Positions 1 to 11,589 are shown, counted from the stretch's first letter. The stretch: 64,000 bases of DNA from Camelus bactrianus (GCF_048773025.1 NC_133548.1:21394501-21458500); one strand, 5' to 3'. Notes: generated from the letters alone by a model not told the origin. Program-made: numbers and translations.

Positions 1-342
1 TATTTTTGGTTTCCAGGCCTAAGTGTGTATAGAAGCTTTTCATATTAAGTTCCTAATTACTGAATGCCACACACTATTAGCCAATAAAAAATAAATGTCA
101 GAATTAACCCAGTCACGGGGGGCAGGTGACTCATTCTCATCTCGAAGCACATACGTCCCAGCAAGAGGGAAGAATTCAGATGCTGCTAAGTGTCAGGGCC
201 AGGAGAAAAACACAGACTGACAGTTATTTCAAACTATCCCTAATACAGTCCTATGCTGTGAACAGAAAAAAAATCAAACATATTTATTAAAATTCAGACA
301 TCTTTGTTTGCAAAACATCCAGACTGGTACCAGATCAAATTT
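1..342. other. Unassigned AT-rich DNA
   Basis: No repeat family, RNA gene or coding frame is recognisable here. It leads directly into the LTR-like block that starts near 343. Confidence 0.5.
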
Positions 343-501
343 GGATCTGGTCTTTGTCTTCTGAACGTGACAGTTTGAAAGACACTGTTAGATAACAGTT
401 AATCATCAAAATACCACATATGATACCACCGCTATCCGATCTCCTCTACTTCTTGGAAACATGGAAGAACATACTTCCTACATCCCTTGAGGGGAGGAAA
501 G
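343..501 (+). repeat. Direct repeat, copy A (159 bp)
   Basis: This stretch aligns without gaps to 1541-1699 in the same orientation. I count about 19 differences, so about 88% identity. Both copies begin at 'ggatctggtctttgtcttct' and end at 'gaggaaag'. Flanks on both sides are unrelated. I do not recognise the family. Confidence 0.85.
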
Positions 502-800
502 CCTCCACGGCTTGTTCTGCCAAATGGTCTGAGAGTGGAAGAGACAGGTGCCACTTGCAGGCCAAGCACTTAACTGCAGCAGTGTCACCTCCCCTCTCTC
601 TTCCCCTTCCACAGGAATTGTGGGAAAGTCCCTGTGTTGCCTTGGCAACGCCCTAATTACCAAGCCAGCCCAGAGAACCATGTACCTTGGAGAGCTCCTC
701 AGACTCATCAGAATCCTGGGATTGAAACACAGAAATGTTGGCGCTCATTGTTACTGTGGCCTGACCCGTCCTATCCAGACCAACACCTCGTATGATGAGT
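343..800 (+). mobile_element. Old LTR-like block (ERVL/MaLR style), fossil
   Basis: The second half reads like the 3' half of old ERVL/MaLR-style LTRs: a phrase of the type 'gaaacacagaaatgttgg', then a short stretch resembling the usual 'tttgttact..agcctatcc' ending near 745-785. The first 159 bases recur at 1541-1699. Terminal bases are not identifiable, so the family is left open. A lineage-specific LTR unknown to me is the main alternative. Confidence 0.4.
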
Positions 801-801
801 A

Positions 802-1540
802 GAAGTACTAACACTGCCAATGGTGTCCCCAGGGTTGCACAGGCAACGGGCTCAGCTACCTGTTATCACAAAACAGCATTTCACAGTCTGTGCTTCCTCT
901 ATCACTAATGACACAGAATGCTCAGGGAACAAATTATTTAATGGTCATAGAGGGTGAGACACAACGCAGCCAAGGCACCCTGCTAGAGGTTCACAGCACC
1001 GAGGAGCACATTACAGCTGCTGAGGTTCCGACCTACAGGGACGCACATGCACTGGAGGGCTGGCGGAAGTGTCCTTGAGGAAGCAGCACAGAACTCAGCT
1101 CCAAGACACAAGCAGACTGGCGGTCATGCTGCACTGAAATAAACTTTTGATTTCCACTCAGTCCTTTACAGAATCCAACCAATGGAAGAAAAAGGATCAT
1201 GTCTATATTGTGACTACACATGATCCAGTGCTTTGAAAACTCTCCTCCCTCTTTTGTGGAGGGAGATTTGCTTCCTTGTAGGCAGAGAAGGGGTCCCTTT
1301 GGTCAAAAGTCCTTGTCATATTATCCATTGCCTTTATTTTTCAAAAATAAAATTTTTTGGTTCTGCCTGGAGACGTTATCTATTTAACTTAGTTTCAAAC
1401 ACTGAGGAGGAAACATAAGGCACATGTGTGTACGCGAGCCAGAAGAAACAGTATGTATGTATACCGTAATCCAAAAAGAAACACGGTATCTTCAAACAGC
1501 CGAAAGAAGGCCACTGCGTCTTGAGGAGGGAATTAAGCTT
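802..1540. other. Unassigned unique DNA between the two direct-repeat copies
   Basis: No family recognised. Small open frames (for example 890-1078 plus, 1233-1418 plus) have no recognisable protein features. Confidence 0.45.
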
Positions 1541-1699
1541 GGATCTGGTCTTTGTCTTCTGAATTTGATAGTTTAAAGGACACTGTTGGATAACAGCTAA
1601 TCATTCAAATAACACATATGACACCACTACTATCCAGTCTCCTCGACTTCTTGGAGACATGGAAGAGCATACTTCCTACATCCCTTGAGGAGAGGAAAG
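1541..1699 (+). repeat. Direct repeat, copy B (159 bp)
   Basis: Partner of 343-501, about 1.2 kb downstream, same orientation, about 88% identical without gaps. After 1699 the sequence becomes a purine-rich 'gaagtgtgaag' stretch not found after copy A. Confidence 0.85.
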
Positions 1700-2299
1700 A
1701 TCAATCTAGTGAAGCCGGCAGGGGAAGTATGAAGTGAGGATGTGAAGTGAAGAGAAGCATGTGAAGTGTGAAGGACTTGGGGGCCGTGTGACGCATTTTG
1801 TAATGTTTTCCAAATAAAATGGCCAGTTATTAAAATATTTAAATAAGAGAATGGCATTTTTAAATTTACATTTGAAATATAAATGATGGAAGAGAGGAGG
1901 TGCTGGGAGATCATTTGAATATCCCACTTATGCTTGTTCAGGGAACAAAAATAAAATGCAGACTAGGATGATGACAACACGCATAAGGAGAGGAGGGCAG
2001 ATTCTGTGATCTTTGGATGAGGGGGAGTCCTTCCTAGAATGGGCTTTGATAGATAAGTTGAAGGAGGTGTATCCAGTAACATGTTCTTGAGGTGTTTCCA
2101 TTAAAATAGTCATTTAACCTACCTATCTGATGTATACAGATATCCTACATTGAAAATAATACCTTCCTGCCCTGTTTTACACAACTTACCGCTTACGCAC
2201 AAGGCATTACGGTACATTAAGTGCACTGTACCATTCAGTGGCTTGCCCAACTCCACCCATCAAATTAGACGGAGATGTGTGCTACCCCCTAGAACTCCT
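1700..2299. other. Unassigned DNA
   Basis: A purine-rich stretch (about 1715-1790) is followed by AT-rich unique sequence. No repeat family or gene recognised. Confidence 0.4.
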
Positions 2300-2840
2300 C
2301 AATGCCAGTCTTCGGCTCCTTGTCATATACACAAAGCACATCTTTGACTAAGTCCACTTTTTCTTCTTAAAAAACTTCAAAGACTGACATTTCCTTCCCA
2401 ATTAGAATCCAAAGTCTTTAGAAAAGAATTTTAGGCTCATTTTAATCTCTCTTTAACCTCCTTTTCTGCCATTAATACTAATGATTTTATTATATTTCAA
2501 TAATAATTTCTTGACTTTGCTTTCTTTACCTTACTGAGATTTCTAATTTATGTTATCCACCTTAAAATGCTTTCTGCCTTTATTTTTAATTTGTAAAATA
2601 TCCAGTCCACATATTATAGTTATTTCTTCCATGAAATTACCCAACAAGATGAAGTCTCTTCTTTCTAAGTTCAGAAGTATTTCCTTTGTTCATCCCAACA
2701 GCTCTCCTCAAATAGTCTGGTTACTGACGACTTTTAAAGGCCACATCTTATTTCCATTATTAGATTGGACGAATAATAACTTGCTTATAATTAATCCATC
2801 TTACATGTATTACATGTCTTAGAAAGTTTGTAAATGTTCT
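2300..2840 (+). mobile_element. L2 LINE fragment, diverged
   Basis: The stretch around 2365-2425 matches the L2 ORF region 'cttaaaa.ccttcaa.g...aatccaaagtc' in order, and the following pyrimidine-rich sequence follows the L2 course in the plus orientation. Divergence is high, so the limits are rough. Confidence 0.5.
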
Positions 2841-4089
2841 TAATCAAATACAAATAAGAATTAATCCTTGAACACAAGCTTCCAGAAAGCGTTGAGCTGT
2901 GGAAAGCAGAAGTGAAAACCTTTTAGGCAAGATAGTTTAACCAATGATTGAAGAAACAGTAAGTCTCTGAGATTATAGTAAGAGAGGTTACCTATTTATT
3001 ATTACCTCACTCTCAAACATATACCAGGTTTTTCCCCTATTTGTCCTCCCTTTTCAAGATATTAAATTCTTTGCCATTGTTATCTCTTATGGTAATGAGA
3101 GTACAAAGTTTATGAGTAGTTTGAGATCTGGGGAGAAGAAAATGACTTATCCAGTCAATCCTGGATATCAATTCAACGGTCCAATGATGGGCTAACTCCA
3201 TATCAGTCACCAAGGTTATCAATTCTGCACGTATCACAAGCAATGCATGAATTTCTTTAACGGCATAGAAAGACAGTCACTGAGAAAGCTGATAAGAAAT
3301 GTGCAAAATTCTAACACAGTATTAGCTGGCGATGACTACCTGCTGACAGTATTAATAGCTGTATATTCTAATACATTGGCAACATGTAATTAACAGTTTC
3401 GCATATTAGTTTAAAGGAGTACAATGCCTTTGTGTCAAAATGAAATATAACTGAGAGTTAACCTGCAAAAAAGGAACAAAACTTGTAATTAACACATTTC
3501 ATATCTTCTATATATTTGATACCTTTAGCAATTATCTGCTAAAAGGAAAGCATGGTAGGAGAAAAAGCCCTTTTATTATTGTGAATTTATCAGTTTGACA
3601 GATGAAGATTTTAACATAGTTCTGAATACAAAGTAGGGTTTTGTGATTCTGATAGGAAATAGCTTTGACTATGATATTGGGTAGTAAACAAGGGGAAAAG
3701 TAAACACGTGGAAAAGGTGAAATGATAGCTAATGGAAGGAAAGTAATGTAGCTTAATAAAGCAGTATCTTAAAAATCAAAGTTTCTGAACCAGGAAAAAA
3801 AAAAAACTTGCAGACAGATAAACATTCAATAGAGTTTTCCTTATTCTACTTTATAAATAGAAATCATGCAGTTAAACTAGATGTGTCAGTAGTATCTTCT
3901 CACGAAGATCTTAAATCACTTTATAGAAGCATATTGCATTTTCTGCTCTATTAGAAGCATGGTGGTCAGGAGAGGCATTTGCTATTTTATTCTCAAATAG
4001 CTTAATTTGCATTTTTGAAAAAAGTTAGAGCCATAGCAAAGGATTAAAGCATGTTTGTCCTATGTCTTTATTGATGTGAGACAGCCCGA
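2841..4089. other. Unassigned AT-rich DNA
   Basis: About 1.2 kb in which I recognise no repeat, RNA or coding sequence. A poly(A) run lies near 3795-3806. Confidence 0.45.
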
Positions 4090-4290
4090 TAACGTGGAAA
4101 AATGCTGAATACAGTTGGTTCCAAGACCTTGGTCACTATCTGACTCTTTAACAAATTCAAGCAGGGACTTCGGACAAAATTACTTTATCCCTCAAAGCTC
4201 AGTTTCCAAAGTTGTATAATGGATTCAATAAAACGTAATGTCTGTTTATTTCTAAAATCATAAGTCATGACACAGAATGATTAAATATAT
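4090..4290 (+). mobile_element. MIR SINE, diverged
   Basis: The order of MIR core phrases is visible: a 'gacctt.g' region, 'actttatccctcaaagctcagtttcc', then 'ataatgg' and a trailing AT-rich part. It lies just before an L2 in the opposite orientation. Confidence 0.55.
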
Positions 4291-4309
4291 AACTAAGCAC
4301 CCACTCTTT

Positions 4310-4640
4310 GAGCCCATATTTAAAATCTCTTTCCAAGCACCAACCTCAAGCATTTTACAATTTGGTGGGAGATAAAGAATGTGAACATTTAATTATATTA
4401 CATGGTTATTAGTTAAACAATAGAGTAAGTAGAGAGTGTTATGAGGGTGACCAGAAACTATAGGTGAGTGTTTCATAGAACTGCAAAGAAGGTGTCTTGG
4501 AGGCTGCAGTTTTTCAACTGAGACCAGATGGACAAGTAGAAAATAACCAGATGAAGGGAAGAGGGCACCCCAGCCAAGGTAACAGCACTGGAAAGGCCAG
4601 ATGTGGAAATGAACATGTGACATTCATACTGAAATCTGGA
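4310..4640 (-). mobile_element. L2 LINE fragment, antisense
   Basis: The plus strand shows the antisense L2 course: 'gagagtgttatgagggtgacc', later 'agaagggaagagggca' and 'ggtaacagcactggaaaggcc', matching antisense L2 'gaagagcattccaggca..ggaacagcaagtgcaaaggcc'. Confidence 0.6.
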
Positions 4641-4645
4641 ATCAC

Positions 4646-5095
4646 TGTCCCAGTTCACTGTGTTGCCCTAGGGGTGTTATAAGTAGGAACAGTTCACCCA
4701 GGTTTTTAACATCCTGGGGTCAGAAGTTATATGACCCTAGCGGAACCCGGCACCTGTGTGAATCAATGCAATGGGGCTGTCTAGAAGCTGACTGGGTGTG
4801 ATCCATCACCCTGCCCTGCCCTGGCAACGCTACAGCAACCAGTGCTCATCTGTGGCAGGCACCCCCAAACTATACTGCTGTGGTGCCTTCTGTTTCTCTG
4901 TTTTCCTGATGGACAAATTACTTGTTTCCACTTCGAAATGACCCAAGTAGCTAAATGTAACCATCGCTTCCCAGACTACAGGATCTCCTTGTTTAAGCAG
5001 TCTTCAGGATACCGAGCCGAAATCCACTAAGCATGCTCCCAGCTCAGAGCTCCTGTGTTTGTCCTTCTATCAGTTAACTATGTGGTTTATAGTAT
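4646..5095. other. Unassigned unique DNA
   Basis: No repeat family or gene recognised. The sequence is somewhat richer in GC than its surroundings. Confidence 0.4.
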
Positions 5096-5099
5096 CACT

Positions 5100-5415
5100 T
5101 TTTTCAGGTCTCTGCTCAGCTGTCACCCCATCTGCATCCTCCTCCTGAGTCACCAGACATAAAATATCCCTCTGCCGCCATCATTCACTAGCCCTTTTTC
5201 CAGCTACATACAATTTCACAACTATCACTATTTTTTTATACATTCTGTACTCTATCTATATGTGTGTGCGCGTTTATCCACTTTTTGTGTCCCTCACTAG
5301 AATGCAGGTTCAAAGAGGTCATGGAATTTGTGTATTTTATTATCTTCTGTTTCTCCAGGATAGAGGACAGTGTCTAGCTCATAGGAATCATTCAACGCAA
5401 ATTTGTTGAGTATGT
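5100..5415 (+). mobile_element. L2 LINE 3' end
   Basis: Clear L2 3' sequence: 'caggtctctgctcagctgtcacc', a long gap-tolerant middle, 'ctcactagaatgcaggttc', 'gaggacagtgtctagctcatagg' in shortened form and the 'caaatttgttgag' end. This is the standard 3' end of L2. Confidence 0.8.
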
Positions 5416-5765
5416 TCACGTCTCTATCCTATGGGAAGGAATTATTAGATAACTGCAAATTTTTATTAAAGAGCTAGTTACATTTTTTTATCCAAGAATA
5501 TGTCACAAGGATACTTCTTAGCTGAAAGTAACATCAAAATATATTTTTGGAAGTGAGGTTTGGCAATAACCCTTCCTCTGATATTTTCCATTCACTGATT
5601 TTCATTATGGGTACTTAATGGAAAAACAATGCAGATCAGAAGTGGGATGTTAACAGATAGAAGTACTTTTGGAAGCCTGTGGAAAAGATCCCAGAAGTGG
5701 AAAGTCCGCTGAGAGGACTAGGAATGAAGGAGTCTGGTATCATGACTCTAAGAGAACCTCTACAG

Positions 5766-6253
5766 CAGTGCTTCTCAAACTTCTTCATCTCAGGACTACT
5801 TGAGACTCTTAAAAATTACTGAAGACATGGAAGACCCTCCATTTCTGAGGTTTTTAGTCAGCACTATGCTGGACCTGACCTATATCAAGCAAAAAGGGTC
5901 AGTCATTCATTGGGTGCCTCTCTTCTCAAATTTTCAGTTCACTTTCGTTACTTGGGAGCTTGAAATCAGCCATGCGGGAATATGCACATAATGGAATTGA
6001 ACTGAAAATGCTAAAAATTGGGACTTTCTTTGAGAGCCAGTTTACAAACCTATCATCACTGGTGTGTTTCCCTGTATTTAATATAGAATTTAAGCAGGAA
6101 TTTAAAAGCAAAAAAACATATATTGTGTACACAATAGGAAGAAAAAGGTTAGCAACTTCTTAGTGTTATTATGAGAACAGTTTTAACCATGTGGACCCTG
6201 GAAGGGTTTGGGGGACTCCCTGTGGTCCCCAGTCTACATATTTGGAACCACTG
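5766..6253 (+). mobile_element. hAT DNA transposon, Arthur1-like, non-autonomous
   Basis: The element starts 'cagtgcttctcaaact' and ends 'tttggaaccactg', which are inverted hAT-type ends. Internally it follows a well-known mammalian hAT repeat: 'catctcaggac', 'cttaaaaattactgaaga' near the left end and 'cttagtgttattatgagaac', 'ttttaaccatgtggaccc' near the right end. It is about 490 bp. I believe the family is Arthur1 (hAT-Tip100), but the name is from memory. No convincing 8-bp target duplication is left. Confidence 0.7.
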
Positions 6254-6256
6254 TTC

Positions 6257-6916
6257 AATATCATGGTAGCTGGAATCTTGAGTTGACCCCAAACATTCCA
6301 TCTGAAGCCTGTGCACAAAGAACAAAAAGTAGGTAAACATAAGCTAAAACATGCCATTATTTCTTGCAACTTAATACCCAAGGGAGTTAGCTTGCGGGAC
6401 TGCCTTCCCTGACTATAATAACACAGAGTCATCTTGCTTCATACGTAATGAGAGGTTGCTTGTTTCTTCCACCTCAAGTTAGAAAACATGCATCAGAAAG
6501 GAGCTGTAATCCTCAGTCATCTCCACGTTGGAACAGCAAAGACCACTGGTTATAGTCCCAGCATCGCTCAGATTAGTAAAGACCAGCTGAGATGACACAA
6601 GGGTTTGAACTGAAGAATGCTTTAACGGCAGGAAAAGTCATACAATTTTGGGCAACAGGGATCAGTGAAAAGGAACAGCCAGGACTGTTGATACCTGGAC
6701 TATTGGAAGACAATCATGAGGGATGCCAACAAATGCTTAGATGCACATGGTTTTGTGAACTGCTGAAGTGTTTACATAATCAGTAGATAAGGACTGAACA
6801 TTAGTGAAACTGTCTTTGCTCAACAGAAGATTTCACTGCTATTGAGGAACACGGTTTGCCTATGGGCAACTAGGATTTATCTACTGAAATTCCTTCCAGT
6901 TATTCACAACATGACT
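6257..6916. other. Unassigned unique DNA
   Basis: No repeat family recognised. A plus frame at 6592-6786 has no features of a known protein. Confidence 0.4.
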
Positions 6917-7499
6917 ATATTAGTTTTCTATTGCTATGTAGTAAAATTACCACAGACTTATTTTAATACACCACACATTTATCATCTCACAGTTAGCCTA
7001 GCCGGGTCCTCTGCTTGGGTTCTCATACACTGTATTCTCATCTGGAGTCTCAAGTGAAGAAGAATCTGCTTCCAGTGTTGTTGGCAGAATTTCCTTCTGT
7101 CTGCAGGATGGGAGGCCTGGATTCTTGCTGCTCATCAGCTGGAAGCCACCCTGAGCTCCTAGACATTTCCTAGAAGACACCTCAGCTCTCAGAGACTGTG
7201 CGCAGTTCCCAGGGGCTACCTATGATTACTTGCCTCATGGGCCTCCGCAACATGTCTGCTTACCTCATCAGGCCAGAAAAGAAATCTCTAGCTCAAGCCC
7301 ACTAGCAAGATGGAATCAAATATCACATCACAGAATTACAAGAGTGGCGTCCCATCACTTTTGCCAAATGATGCAACAGAACTACGAAAGTGGTATCTTT
7401 TGACATGGTCTGTTGGTTAGAAGCAACCCATAGGTCCTACCTCCATTCAAGGGGACAGGATTTATCAAAAACGTGAATACCAGAAGTGGGAGTTATTAC
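6917..7499 (-). mobile_element. MLT1-type MaLR LTR, older subfamily, fossil
   Basis: The plus strand starts with the antisense MaLR end 'tagttttctattgctatgta' and runs through 'atcatctcacagtt', 'ggcgtcccatcacttttgcc', 'ggttagaagcaac' and 'cattcaaggggacaggattt'. This is the order of an older MLT1 subfamily in antisense. The same subfamily recurs at 38741-39302. Confidence 0.75.
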
Positions 7500-8899
7500 A
7501 GAGGTCACCTCGTGGTGTGTCTGCCAATTCGCTGCAATGATACTCAGAGAAAATGATAATGTTTGTAAAGATCCTGGAGAAAATGCAAGAAAATGTGGGG
7601 CTTTCACGTGGGATTTGCAGAAAGTTCTTATCAACTATAATAAGAAAATAATCATGAAATATTTGGAATATTAAAAATATTTGAATAAAACTTACAAATA
7701 AAATACTTAAATAAGAAATTGAAAGCATGCTTCAGTTTACATAAAATTTTAATGGAAGGTTTTATATTTGAAACGTTCACAGGAATTTCTAAATCAAGAT
7801 TTTTAATGACAATCCCTTCTGATTCTTGAAAGTTACCATCAAGGAGAAAATGTGCTCAAACAGAAAAGTGATAAAATATTTAACACCCTTTTCATAGCCA
7901 CTGAAAAATTTAGATCATTAGAAATTATTTTTAAAGAATCTAACAGCTCTGCCTTTTCTTTCATGATACATATAATGTGAAAGTTCTTGTGATAATGCAT
8001 ATTGATTTAAAATTCAATGGAAAATTTTATATCAAATACATCGAACCCATTAATAAAGTTCCAATTTGCAGAACTTTTGTATATGTTATTAGAGAGCCAC
8101 TCTGAAGCTGGCTTCCATGCCAATAGGATGTCACATCAAACAGAATGGATAGATGTACTTGATGCATGAGAAGACACCCATTTGGGTCAATCTCTGAATT
8201 TATCCACCAGGAGTCCCTGCCCAGGTGCCTCTGGACTGAGTACCTACACTCTTTGGGTGTCTGAAATGGAAATGATCTGGTATCTCCACAGATCCCTTTT
8301 CCACCAAGGTGTGTTCTACAGTCCACTGCTGGGCAGAAAAAAAAAAGCTTATAACACATTAAAGTCTTCCCTAGTTATCTTTCAAACACAATATTTGAGC
8401 ATCACATGCTGATATTTCCTTCCTGAAAAGACCTCAGTGGGTAGCATTAGACTTTATGTTGTCTGGCCTGCACTCCGAGAGCTTCTGATGAAGGTTGGCC
8501 TCATATGACCACGTCAGTGGCTATAGCCAGCCTGGGACAAGTCAGTCCTCCCCCAGCTGACCCCCAAACTGGGGGGGGAATCTGCATATTTGAGCATAAT
8601 TCAGTATTTGTGATCCACCAATGATCTGTTCTATTCTAGTGTATGCAAATGTCATTTAAATGAGCAAAGCAACAGCATAGATCGATACATATTATTTTTG
8701 GACAAGTGATACGTAGATCATCAAAACTTTGAACACAGCAGAAAGGTCATTCCAAAGAAACATCAGTGGACGTGACCACGAAATCTTGGCGATAACTCCT
8801 AGGATACTTTAGTGACTGTAATCGTAGGCATTTCACTCCAGGTAAAAGTAGAAGTGGGCAGGTACATAGATAGATATGGTGAGAGAGCAAATATTTACA
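7500..8899. other. Unassigned unique DNA with one 110-codon minus-strand open frame
   Basis: No repeat family recognised. A minus-strand frame at 8027-8359 stays open for 110 codons with a mixed, non-biased amino-acid composition (several Cys, Trp and Gly). Its start runs through a poly(T) tract, so the first residues are artefactual. I cannot assign it to a protein family. Around 8500-8580 the sequence is GC-richer with a run of nine G. Confidence 0.35.
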
Positions 8900-9265
8900 C
8901 TGATGGAATCATGCCAGACACACTCTCGTAATGGGGCTTTCCACCCATGAGTATGTTGTAAATGGTCTGTCCATTTCTTCAAATGGGCATTTCAATCACC
9001 ACGTCAAAAAGATTAGAGAATTTATACATGTATCATAAATTGACTGCTCAGCTCTCAATTGAAAGATACTTCACTATTCTACCTTCTCAGGGTAAAAATT
9101 CTCTGAAGTTGTTCAGAGACTGGATGTGCTGCTGTAAATTTTGACATATACTGCCAGACTGCTCACCAGAGGAGTTGTATTAACACTTCTACCAAGAGAG
9201 TGTGAAAGTTCCTGTTTTAGCTTACCTGCTCAAATACCAGGTTTTATCTATCGTTTTAATCTCGG
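8900..9265 (-). mobile_element. L1/HAL1 3' region fragment, antisense
   Basis: Around 9150-9240 the plus strand reads like antisense old L1/HAL1: 'ctgctcaccagaggagttgt', 'cttctaccaagagagtgtga', 'agttcctgtttt', then 'aataccaggttttatc'. The left part is more diverged. Confidence 0.55.
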
Positions 9266-9473
9266 TCAGTCAGGCATGTCTCCTAAGCCCTACTGAAGTG
9301 TTAATAGTAATAGTAAATAGTAATCACTTTAAATAATGTATCAGATCTTTCAACGTTGTTTATGGAACCGCTTATGTTTCTCACATAATTTGAAATATTA
9401 TTTTGGCCAAGATTGGTAAATATCCTCCAAAAGTAATGGTCTTCAGTTCATACTGAGTGCATAACACAGCTAC

Positions 9474-9598
9474 CCTAGGAAACGTATACTTGTCTCCCAA
9501 GCAGTTGGATGACATCACGTAACTCAGTTCTAGCCAATGGCATGTAAGTGGAAGTGATGTCTACCATATCAAGGCCAGGGTTTTTAATAGCTATGTTC
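9474..9598 (+). mobile_element. Old ERVL/MaLR-style LTR fragment, fossil
   Basis: Reads 'gttctagccaatggcatgta' then 'gtggaagtgatgt', a phrase typical of several old LTR families. It stops where an antisense MLT1 LTR begins and a short further piece may continue at 10025-10050, suggesting the MLT1 landed in it. Confidence 0.5.
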
Positions 9599-9599
9599 A

Positions 9600-10024
9600 T
9601 TGACTAGGGGTCTGTAACAAATTACCATAAACGTGGTGGCTTAAAACAAGAGAAATGTATCCACTCACAGTTCTGGGAGCTGGACGTCTGAAATCAAGAT
9701 ATCAGCAGGGCCATGCTTCTTCTGAGGCTACGGGCTCTTCCTGCTCTGGTGGCTCCTAGCAGACCTTGGTTTGTGTGGCTTGCAACCTTATCCCTCCAAT
9801 CTCTGCTTTGCTTTCCACGAATCAGTCTTCTCAGTGTGTCTCTTTTGTCCTCTCCTCTTCTTATAAGGATGCCAGTCATTGGATTTAGGGCTCACTCTAA
9901 AGCCAGAGTAAGTTCATCTTAATATCACTAATTAATTGCATCTGCCAAGACCTTTTCCAAATGAGGTCATATTCTGAGGCTCCAGGTGGACTTGAATTTG
10001 AGGGGACACTATTCAACCCACTGT
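9600..10024 (-). mobile_element. MLT1 MaLR LTR, antisense, fossil
   Basis: Starts near 'tctgtaacaaattacc', continues 'gtggcttaaaacaagag', 'cacagttctgggagctgga', 'tcttcttataaggatgcc', 'aatgaggtcatattctgag' and ends 'gacactattcaaccca'. This is full-length antisense MLT1 order. A short 'atagc' sits at both sides and may be the 5-bp target duplication. Confidence 0.85.
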
Positions 10025-10074
10025 AAAATAGCCATGTTCCCTTCTACAGCCAGTGTAGTTGATAACAAGTCCCT

Positions 10075-10263
10075 GGGCTAGACCTCAGACATCATCATGC
10101 ATCAGAACTACCTGGAGAGTTTGCTAAAACAAACAGAATGCTGACCCCTACCGCCCCATTCCTGATTCAGTAAGACTGAGAGGGCACCAATATTTGCATT
10201 TCTAGTAAGGTCCACTGGTGCCGCTGATGCTGCCGTTCTGGTACCAGACTTTGAGAACTAGTG
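10075..10263 (+). mobile_element. MER5A hAT-Charlie element
   Basis: Nearly full-length MER5A: 'catgcatcagaactacctgg', 'ctgattcagtaagactgag', 'tttgcatttctagtaagg', 'gctgatgctgccg' and the terminal 'tttgagaactagtg'. Size fits the 189-bp family length. Confidence 0.9.
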
Positions 10264-10399
10264 ACCCAAAATAAAAGGAAGTGACAATACAGAAGTGCCT
10301 GAAGGAAATCCCTCTCTCTGTTGACACACAAAAAATCCTTCTTTGGACTTTTACATTAGAAAGAAGTAAATATCTTTGAGCCGTTCCTATTTTAACCAA

Positions 10400-11190
10400 A
10401 ATAAACCACCTTTTCTTTCATGTAATACTAAATTTTTATACATGCCTGGTATGTTTCTTAACTGCCAACTCTACCTCATTAAACTGTCCCTTCATGCATA
10501 ATTACAACATATTCTAAATTGCTCCAGTTTCATAAAATGTTTTAATTCTGGTAGAGGGAATAATCTTCCATTATTCTTAGGTTTTTCTAAGTTTTCTATT
10601 CTTCTTTTATACTTAGGCTTACAGATACCATTCAAATGCTTTTATCAGGTCCAAATGTTTAAAAATCCATTTGGTTTTCAAATGGGCTTGCAACACAATT
10701 AAACGGCAATTTGGGGGAATATTGGTCTCGGCTACAGTATTGAGTCTTCTAACAACAAACATACTTCTACATTTAAGTGGAATTCTCAGATATGTCAGTA
10801 GATTTCTGTTTTCTTTACACTGGTAACATGCATTTCTTAAGTTTGTCCCTGGTGATTTTACATACTTGTTGTCTTATGAATGGAGCTTTTTCAAAGCATT
10901 TTCTTTTCCAAATGGTTTTTGTTGTTATAGAGCAAAATTATTGTATTATCTTTGCATTATATTTTCTTTTACAAGCAACCTTCAGATGCTTTTTACATCC
11001 TCTCAAGCTTTCAGCTGATTCTGACATTCAAATATATGACTTTATCAGTAAATAATGATAATTTTGTTTCATTTTTGTCAATATTTATATCCCTTATTTA
11101 TTCTTACCCATTTGCTCAGTGCTTCTAGGATAATGTCAAATAACTGTGGTGATTATTGATTAAACTGCCTCACCTTTGCAAGACTGAGAT
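10400..11190 (-). mobile_element. L1 ORF2 fragment, antisense, old
   Basis: The plus strand carries the antisense ORF2 course: 'aatttgggggaatattggtc', 'acagtattgagtcttctaac', then 'ggtgattttacatac', and further on 'cagtgcttctaggataatgtc' with 'aactgtggtgattattg'. These match the old L1 ORF2 region read backwards. No intact reading frame remains. Confidence 0.65.
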
Positions 11191-11411
11191 GACTTAGTAA
11201 AACGTGAATTTCCCCCCAGCCATGAATTTTAGGACCACAAAGTCCTAGTGTGAAGTCCTATCCTTACTAAATTCACATTGAACAGTAGCTTTCACACTGA
11301 GGTACGTATATCCAAGGGTTCCTAAGATGATTCATGGCTTATAGGAAGAAAACTCATAATTGAATTTTGCTGTATATATTTTATGTTACATTTTAAACTT
11401 TTGTTCTGAAT

Positions 11412-11586
11412 GCTTTATAGTAACAAAATACCTAGCATTTATTGGGCATTCTTTATGTAATAAATATTATTCCAGGAGATTTACCTATATTTTCATACAA
11501 AGTGTTCAAGTGAGGCATATTTTTATCTCCATTTTAAAAGTAGTGAAACCAAAGCATAGAAAATTTATTTAATTTTCCCAAGAGAG
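11412..11586 (-). mobile_element. MIR SINE, antisense
   Basis: Antisense MIR order: 'gcatttattgggcattcttt', 'ttattccaggagatttacct', 'tttatctccattttaaaagt', 'gtgaaaccaaagcatagaa' and 'aattttcccaagag'. Confidence 0.75.
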
Positions 11587-11589
11587 GAT

